Of a stretch of DNA of 64,000 nucleotides, positions 60,191-64,000 are shown in pieces. Source of the stretch: Spirochaetota bacterium (lineage in GTDB: Bacteria; Spirochaetota; UBA4802; UBA5368); assembly GCA_035477215.1 (NCBI GenBank), contig DATIKU010000016.1, forward strand, positions 1 through 64,000, given 5' to 3'. The position numbers were made by a program, and so were the translations under genes. The notes under the pieces were generated by a model. The model searched no databases. It was not told where the DNA came from and was given only the letters and a program-made list of their open reading frames with translations. How positions within the stretch are numbered: position 1 is the first letter of the stretch; the number at the start of each line of letters is the position of its first letter.

Positions 60191-60943
60191 CTATTTTTTA
60201 AAGAACCGCTCTGCCGCCTCCGCATTCAATTTCTTCACGGTCTCAATGACAAAGGGATCAGACGAGTCCTTGCAATAAACCCATACGGTTATAATCGGGA
60301 TTACCCGGATCTGGCCAATGTTGTTGTATTTTACCTCGAAGGCTAGATCCGCCCCATGGACGCCGTTGTCCGAGAAAAAGTAGTTTACCCTTTCGAGCCC
60401 CACCACATCGGGATCGCTCCCGGAAACGCGGAAACCGTTTCTCATTTTGATGATGTTCGACGTCCTTTCGAGAAGAACGCGCATGTAGGCTATTCCCTCC
60501 GGATTGGGACTTACCAGTCCGCTCTTACCGTTCACGATCTCGTCTTTCATCTGCCGGAACTGAGCCTCGCCATACACCGTTTCAGGCTTCGGCGTGATGT
60601 CGACTGCGCCGCCGTCCACGTTCCAGACGCAGGCGAAATCGACCTTGCCATCGGCGTCGTTGTCCGTGATGAGCACCACCTGGCGCGCTCCCTTCTTAAA
60701 CCTTCCGATTATGACATTGCTCACCTTGCCGATGGACTGGAATATTGCGTAATCATCGTTGGTGGCCGGAACCGGCAGCTGCTTCACATTGAACATGGTG
60801 ACCAGGTCGTTATGGATATACTTTCCGCTGGCGATGTTGTTCTGCAACGGCTTTCTGCCCGACTGAGCTCCCGCGTCGATGAATGCGCCGAATGTCATTG
60901 GGACAGCAATCAGTATGATAATTGATATTCTCCTTGCTTTCAA
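60191..60943 (-). CDS. Exported protein of unknown function (250 aa)
   Basis: Start TTG 60943 is chosen because GGAGGAAG lies just upstream and it gives a signal peptide (LKARRISIIILIAVPMTFGAF, cut near AGAQS). The mature part includes IGRFKKGARQVVLITDNDADGKVDFACVWN, where NDADGKVD resembles a calcium-binding dockerin/EF-type loop, then VNYFFSDNGVHGADLAFEVKYN. Family not recognised. It lies leftward downstream of the FecR lipoprotein but after a terminator, so it has its own promoter. Confidence 0.7.
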   Translation of the reverse strand: MKARRISIIILIAVPMTFGAFIDAGAQSGRKPLQNNIASGKYIHNDLVTMFNVKQLPVPATNDDYAIFQSIGKVSNVIIGRFKKGARQVVLITDNDADGKVDFACVWNVDGGAVDITPKPETVYGEAQFRQMKDEIVNGKSGLVSPNPEGIAYMRVLLERTSNIIKMRNGFRVSGSDPDVVGLERVNYFFSDNGVHGADLAFEVKYNNIGQIRVIPIITVWVYCKDSSDPFVIETVKKLNAEAAERFFKK

Positions 60944-61155
60944 AACTTCCTCCCTAATTATCTTATCCGCAATTCCCGAGCATGGCCCGCGGCCCGGCGA
61001 ACAGCCAGTCTGTGGACTGCCAGAAATCACACGGCCATTATTAAAAAACTGGATTGTCCCGAATTAACGCCCAAGTAAGCTACAAAACACCGGGGGAATT
61101 GGCAACAATAATATCGCATTGCGGCGGTAAATTTCAAACAGGCGCCGCACCAGCC

Positions 61156-61188
61156 AAAAAGGGCGCGGCCGTCCGGCCCGCGCCCTTT
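61156..61188 (-). terminator. Intrinsic terminator of the FecR lipoprotein gene
   Basis: A GC stem (AAAGGGCGCGG...CCGCGCCCTTT) followed on the minus strand by TTTTTGG, 24 bases after the stop of the gene at 61212. Confidence 0.75.
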
Positions 61189-61211
61189 GCCTCCACGATT
61201 CGAACGGCGGG

Positions 61212-62294
61212 TTATTCCTGGCCGGTATCGAGATCGAGCGACTTCTGCCCTCCCCTGGCATGGACAATCAGCCTGTCGCCCCTAATCTCAAGCCTTCCGT
61301 CGTTGTTTAGGTTTTTCCGCCAGAGCACCGGCCCATCTGCCGATGCGCAGTAGACGTAATCGCCGGAGGCGATATAAATTCTGTCATCCCTGCGCACTGG
61401 AGGATTTATCACCTTCCCTTCCCAGAGCACGCTGCCGTTTTTGATAAAATAGATCTCGTATCTGGTGATCAGGAGTCGTCCATCGGGCTTCGGCTTCTCC
61501 TTCTCCATCTTGACGACCGCCGCGATCTGCCGGATGACCTCCCTGGGCCGCTCTTCTACCGCAATCAGTTCGCTCTTTTCGTCCTTGAAGTCCTCAACCT
61601 TGAACGCCTGGACCTCCTTTCGAGATACGACAACGTCGCCGCCCGCCTCCTCTATTACCTTTACCACGGCGACCTCGAATCCTTCACCCGATTCCCTGGC
61701 GAGGATTTCATCCACCCGCTTCGTGGCCTTTTTTACGTCATTCTCGGTTACGACGACCTTCTCCTTTTCCTCGACCGCCGGCGCCCCTTCCATTATTTTC
61801 TCAATTGAACCTTCCAGCTTCTCGACCCGCTTTATGACCTTCACGCTTCCCTCGTAAACCTTTATCCGCGTGGTCTTCATGATGTCGGCCTCGACGGTGA
61901 ATTTGGTGCCCCGCACGCCGGCCACCGCCGTCGGTGTCTTCACCAGAAAGCTCTCCTTCTTCATGAGCTTTTTGGGCTTGCACAGCATCCTGCCGACCTC
62001 AAGGCCAAGCGCCGTGTTCTCGACCGCGCCCTTTCTCATAAGCTGCGAGATGAGCACCTTCGAGTTTTCCTTGATCCTGATTATCGAATCGCCGATCTTC
62101 AGATCGCACGAGGACCGGCCCGCGGTGACGAGCCGGTCGTTTTCCTTTATCATCGCGCCTATCTCGGTCGCGGCATCATTTATCTTAACGTCCCCGATAA
62201 AAAACATCACCGTCGCGTACTCGTCGACGGCCTTCGCGCATCCCATCCATAACGAAGCCACGACGATCAGGCATACCAGCGTCAATCTTTTCAT
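61212..62294 (-). CDS. FecR-domain lipoprotein (360 aa)
   Basis: Start ATG 62294. The lipobox SLWMGC gives lipidated Cys19. A FecR domain covers about residues 25-150: ATVMFFIGDVKIND, MIKENDRLVTAGRSSCDLKIG, VKTPTAVAGVRGTKFTVEA. The middle is charged and probably extended. The end has PVLWRKNLNNDGRLEIRGDRLIV, like one PQQ-type strand repeat. Free-standing FecR proteins without a sigma partner are common in spirochaetes; role unknown. Confidence 0.82.
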   Translation of the reverse strand: MKRLTLVCLIVVASLWMGCAKAVDEYATVMFFIGDVKINDAATEIGAMIKENDRLVTAGRSSCDLKIGDSIIRIKENSKVLISQLMRKGAVENTALGLEVGRMLCKPKKLMKKESFLVKTPTAVAGVRGTKFTVEADIMKTTRIKVYEGSVKVIKRVEKLEGSIEKIMEGAPAVEEKEKVVVTENDVKKATKRVDEILARESGEGFEVAVVKVIEEAGGDVVVSRKEVQAFKVEDFKDEKSELIAVEERPREVIRQIAAVVKMEKEKPKPDGRLLITRYEIYFIKNGSVLWEGKVINPPVRRDDRIYIASGDYVYCASADGPVLWRKNLNNDGRLEIRGDRLIVHARGGQKSLDLDTGQE

Positions 62295-62471
62295 AACACC
62301 CCCCTGTAAAACCATTACGGGGCGATGATTGCCCCTGGATATATGATGTAGTACTGCGCCTTTTTCTTAAAAATGCAAGTAATTCGTCTTTTTTTAAAAC
62401 CAGGCCGCAATGCAGACCTATAAATCTTTGACAATACGGCCCGGATAGGCAAGCATATCGGGCGGTAAAAA

Positions 62472-63746
62472 ATGAGCGAAAACCAGAAAAATACGGGTAT
62501 CATGCTTGGCGCCGTTATCGGCGACGCGCTATGCACGCCGCTGGAGGGATTGAGCGCCGGACACATACGTTCCGTATTCGGCCATATCAGGGACTATGCG
62601 GATCCGGAGCCCGCGCTCAGGGGGAAGATGCACCGCTGGCGAAAACCTGCGCTTTATTCCTCCCTCTCTCAGATGACCCTGCTTCTCCTTATGACCGACC
62701 GGACGCCGCGGGGGGCGGACATGGGACGGTTCATGGAAATAATCTCGAACGCCCCCTCCGTGGAAGGAAGCGCGTTCGGCGTATTCCGCCATCCGGGGCC
62801 GGCGGAGCGCGCATTACTTGAACGGCTCACCCGTAAGACCGGCGCCGTCCCCCCGGTCACCTGCGCCCGGACTGCCGCCATTACGGCTCCCTTCGCCGCG
62901 ATAACGGAAGTCCGCGAGGGCGGCGCTCCCCGCGGCCTCGAGGCGGCGCTTGTGTTCAACCGGGACCCGGTCTCCATCGCCGCCGCGCTTGTATTCGGCG
63001 GGGTCCTCCGCTCCCTGAGGACCGAGACCGCCATACCCGCGCCAGAACCGCTTTTCGAGATTGCCGCGGCCTCCGCCGAACTGCTCGCCACGGAGATCGA
63101 CGGGCGGTCTGATCTGGTGTTCCGGGCCGGGCTCAACCCCGAGACCCTGCTCCGGGCGACGACGGATTTCCGCGACCTCTTTCGCGAACTCGGCCGCAGA
63201 AGCGGAATCGACGCGGCCGTGCCGCTCATCTGTTCCGCCGTTAATCGTCACGTAAAAAGTCCCATCACCCGGGCGACGGTAAACCATCCACTTGCCCTGC
63301 CACCCTTCGCGCTTGTGCTGTGCGGCGCCCATCATGACGCACCGGAATCGGCCCTCTTCGCCGCCGCGGACGGAGGCGGCGCCTGCGGGATACTGGCTTC
63401 TCTCTGCGGGTCGCTCGCGGGTGCGGCCGCCGGAAAGGCCTGGATCTCAGATGGACTGCTCGACGGACTTGTCAACCGCCGCAGGCTGCTCGACATCGTG
63501 GAGACTGCCGCTCGAAACAGGGCCGCAGAGGGACACGCGCGCGAATTCCTGGCCGCGGAGGCGCCCCTTACGCGCAAGGAAATCGAGGAATATACCGCGC
63601 GAAACCGCCGCCGGCCGACCGCTACAAAAAAACCGGGCGCGCGAAAGGACGCCGAGCGCGAACTGTCGCGGCATGTGGTCGAGAGCTGGACAAAGGTCGA
63701 CAAGGCCCGGTGGAAGAAGGAGAAGCGACACGGGGACGACGACTGA
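62472..63746 (+). CDS. ADP-ribosylglycohydrolase-fold protein lacking catalytic metal ligands (424 aa)
   Basis: The N-terminus MLGAVIGDALCTPLEGL matches the start of the ADP_ribosyl_GH family. Two metal-binding sites are missing: the TDDT segment is YSSLSQMT (about 62-69), and the C-terminal GGDTDT segment is DGGGACGILASLCGSLAGA (about 298-316). The rest follows the all-helical pattern, with a Lys/Arg-rich tail of about 50 residues (ARNRRRPTATKKPGARKDAE). It is likely a binding protein rather than a hydrolase, or a divergent enzyme. ATG 62472; TTGACA at 62428 is a possible -35. Confidence 0.75.
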   Translation: MSENQKNTGIMLGAVIGDALCTPLEGLSAGHIRSVFGHIRDYADPEPALRGKMHRWRKPALYSSLSQMTLLLLMTDRTPRGADMGRFMEIISNAPSVEGSAFGVFRHPGPAERALLERLTRKTGAVPPVTCARTAAITAPFAAITEVREGGAPRGLEAALVFNRDPVSIAAALVFGGVLRSLRTETAIPAPEPLFEIAAASAELLATEIDGRSDLVFRAGLNPETLLRATTDFRDLFRELGRRSGIDAAVPLICSAVNRHVKSPITRATVNHPLALPPFALVLCGAHHDAPESALFAAADGGGACGILASLCGSLAGAAAGKAWISDGLLDGLVNRRRLLDIVETAARNRAAEGHAREFLAAEAPLTRKEIEEYTARNRRRPTATKKPGARKDAERELSRHVVESWTKVDKARWKKEKRHGDDD

Positions 63747-63749
63747 CCG

Positions 63750-64000
63750 TCAGGAGTTGAGCTTGCGGTGCACCTCGGCAATGAGCGACAGGGCCTCCGG
63801 CATGATATAGCCGAGCATCTTCTCCTTGTATTCCGGGTCGGTAAGCCAGCGCCCCGTGGCCGTTACGATGGGGACAAACCGGCCGCCGCGCGCCGCGAAG
63901 ATACCGCCACTGCACAGGGCAAGCTTTCTGCGGTGCCGCCCCTTTACGCCCGTACAGAAGCCCACCGAGAATATCCGGTCGTTCAGGAAGACCGGACCCG
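63750..64000 (-). CDS. C-terminal part of an unrecognised protein (partial)
   Basis: An open minus-strand frame ends with TGA at 63750-63752 and runs off the right edge. Visible text includes NDRIFSVGFCTGVKGRHRRKL, ALCSGGIFAARGGRFVPIVTATGRW and a helical end EALSLIAEVHRKLNS. No family recognised. The start lies beyond the window. Confidence 0.6.
   Translation of the reverse strand, partial: GPVFLNDRIFSVGFCTGVKGRHRRKLALCSGGIFAARGGRFVPIVTATGRWLTDPEYKEKMLGYIMPEALSLIAEVHRKLNS

Overview
The window comes from a Gram-negative-type (diderm) bacterium with GC-rich coding DNA. It encodes lipoproteins, signal-peptide proteins, outer-membrane-type lipocalin Blc, FecR-domain proteins, CheD and many two-component proteins. 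The gene set (map-recA, FolE2 instead of FolE, YgiQ-type radical SAM, archaeal/Desulfovibrio-style cytochrome c maturation, CheD, HDOD) best fits a free-living spirochaete-like or deltaproteobacterium-like lineage. That placement is inference from reading and was not tested by phylogeny. No rRNA, tRNA, tmRNA or CRISPR array was seen. Almost all DNA is chromosomal core or lineage-specific; the only clear mobile DNA is an IS66 relic near the left edge.

Layout. 0-2.3 kb is a decayed island: a partial SLOG-like gene, an AT-rich frameshifted GIY-YIG gene and an IS66 transposase relic with a nonsense codon. 2.3-5.6 kb holds envelope genes (secreted protein, small membrane protein, DUF1295 reductase-like protein, Blc, PlsC). 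5.6-8.3 kb is a second decay zone (amidohydrolase with two frameshifts, tail of an MFS transporter) and carries one copy of a diverged repeat also found at 2.2 kb. 8.4-22.2 kb is mostly housekeeping: aldo/keto reductase, SDR, CCA-type nucleotidyltransferase, RpiB, AsnS, FolE2, Map, RecA, YgiQ. 23-27.5 kb is the cytochrome c maturation operon ccmA-B-C-E-F. Its CcmE has a CxxxY motif instead of HxxxY, and CcmD, G, H and I are not present in the cluster.

27.5-34.4 kb is a leftward signalling block: a PAS/GAF histidine kinase, a NarL-type regulator, a REC-PAS-kinase hybrid, a REC-ATPase protein without an obvious phospho-acceptor histidine, and an Fe-S protein. 34.5-37.2 kb has smpB, guaA and purE. 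37.5-40.7 kb is a three-gene envelope cluster (TPR protein with a degenerate Mrr-like C-terminus, lipoprotein, HExxH protein). 41.5-43.9 kb has a Lys/Ala-rich secreted repeat protein and a tiny lipoprotein divergent from an ECF-like sigma factor and a ZAS-FecR anti-sigma protein. 44-49.4 kb contains two back-to-back operons driven from a shared promoter region at 46.2 kb: an uncharacterised trio to the left, and cheD-HDOD-zinc ribbon-methyltransferase to the right.

49.4-54 kb has an aminotransferase, signal peptidase I, a MthK-like K+ channel translationally coupled to a cyclic-nucleotide-binding protein, and a HEAT-repeat protein. 54-59.8 kb has a large nucleotidyltransferase/mutase fusion, an M20 peptidase and an acyl-CoA-synthetase-like protein. 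60-64 kb has two exported proteins, a degenerate ADP-ribosylglycohydrolase and a partial gene. A recurring theme is enzyme folds whose catalytic residues are missing: the mutase domain at 55-56 kb, the ligase at 58-59.8 kb, the ADP-ribosylglycohydrolase at 62.5-63.7 kb, and the Mrr-like tail at 38.5 kb.
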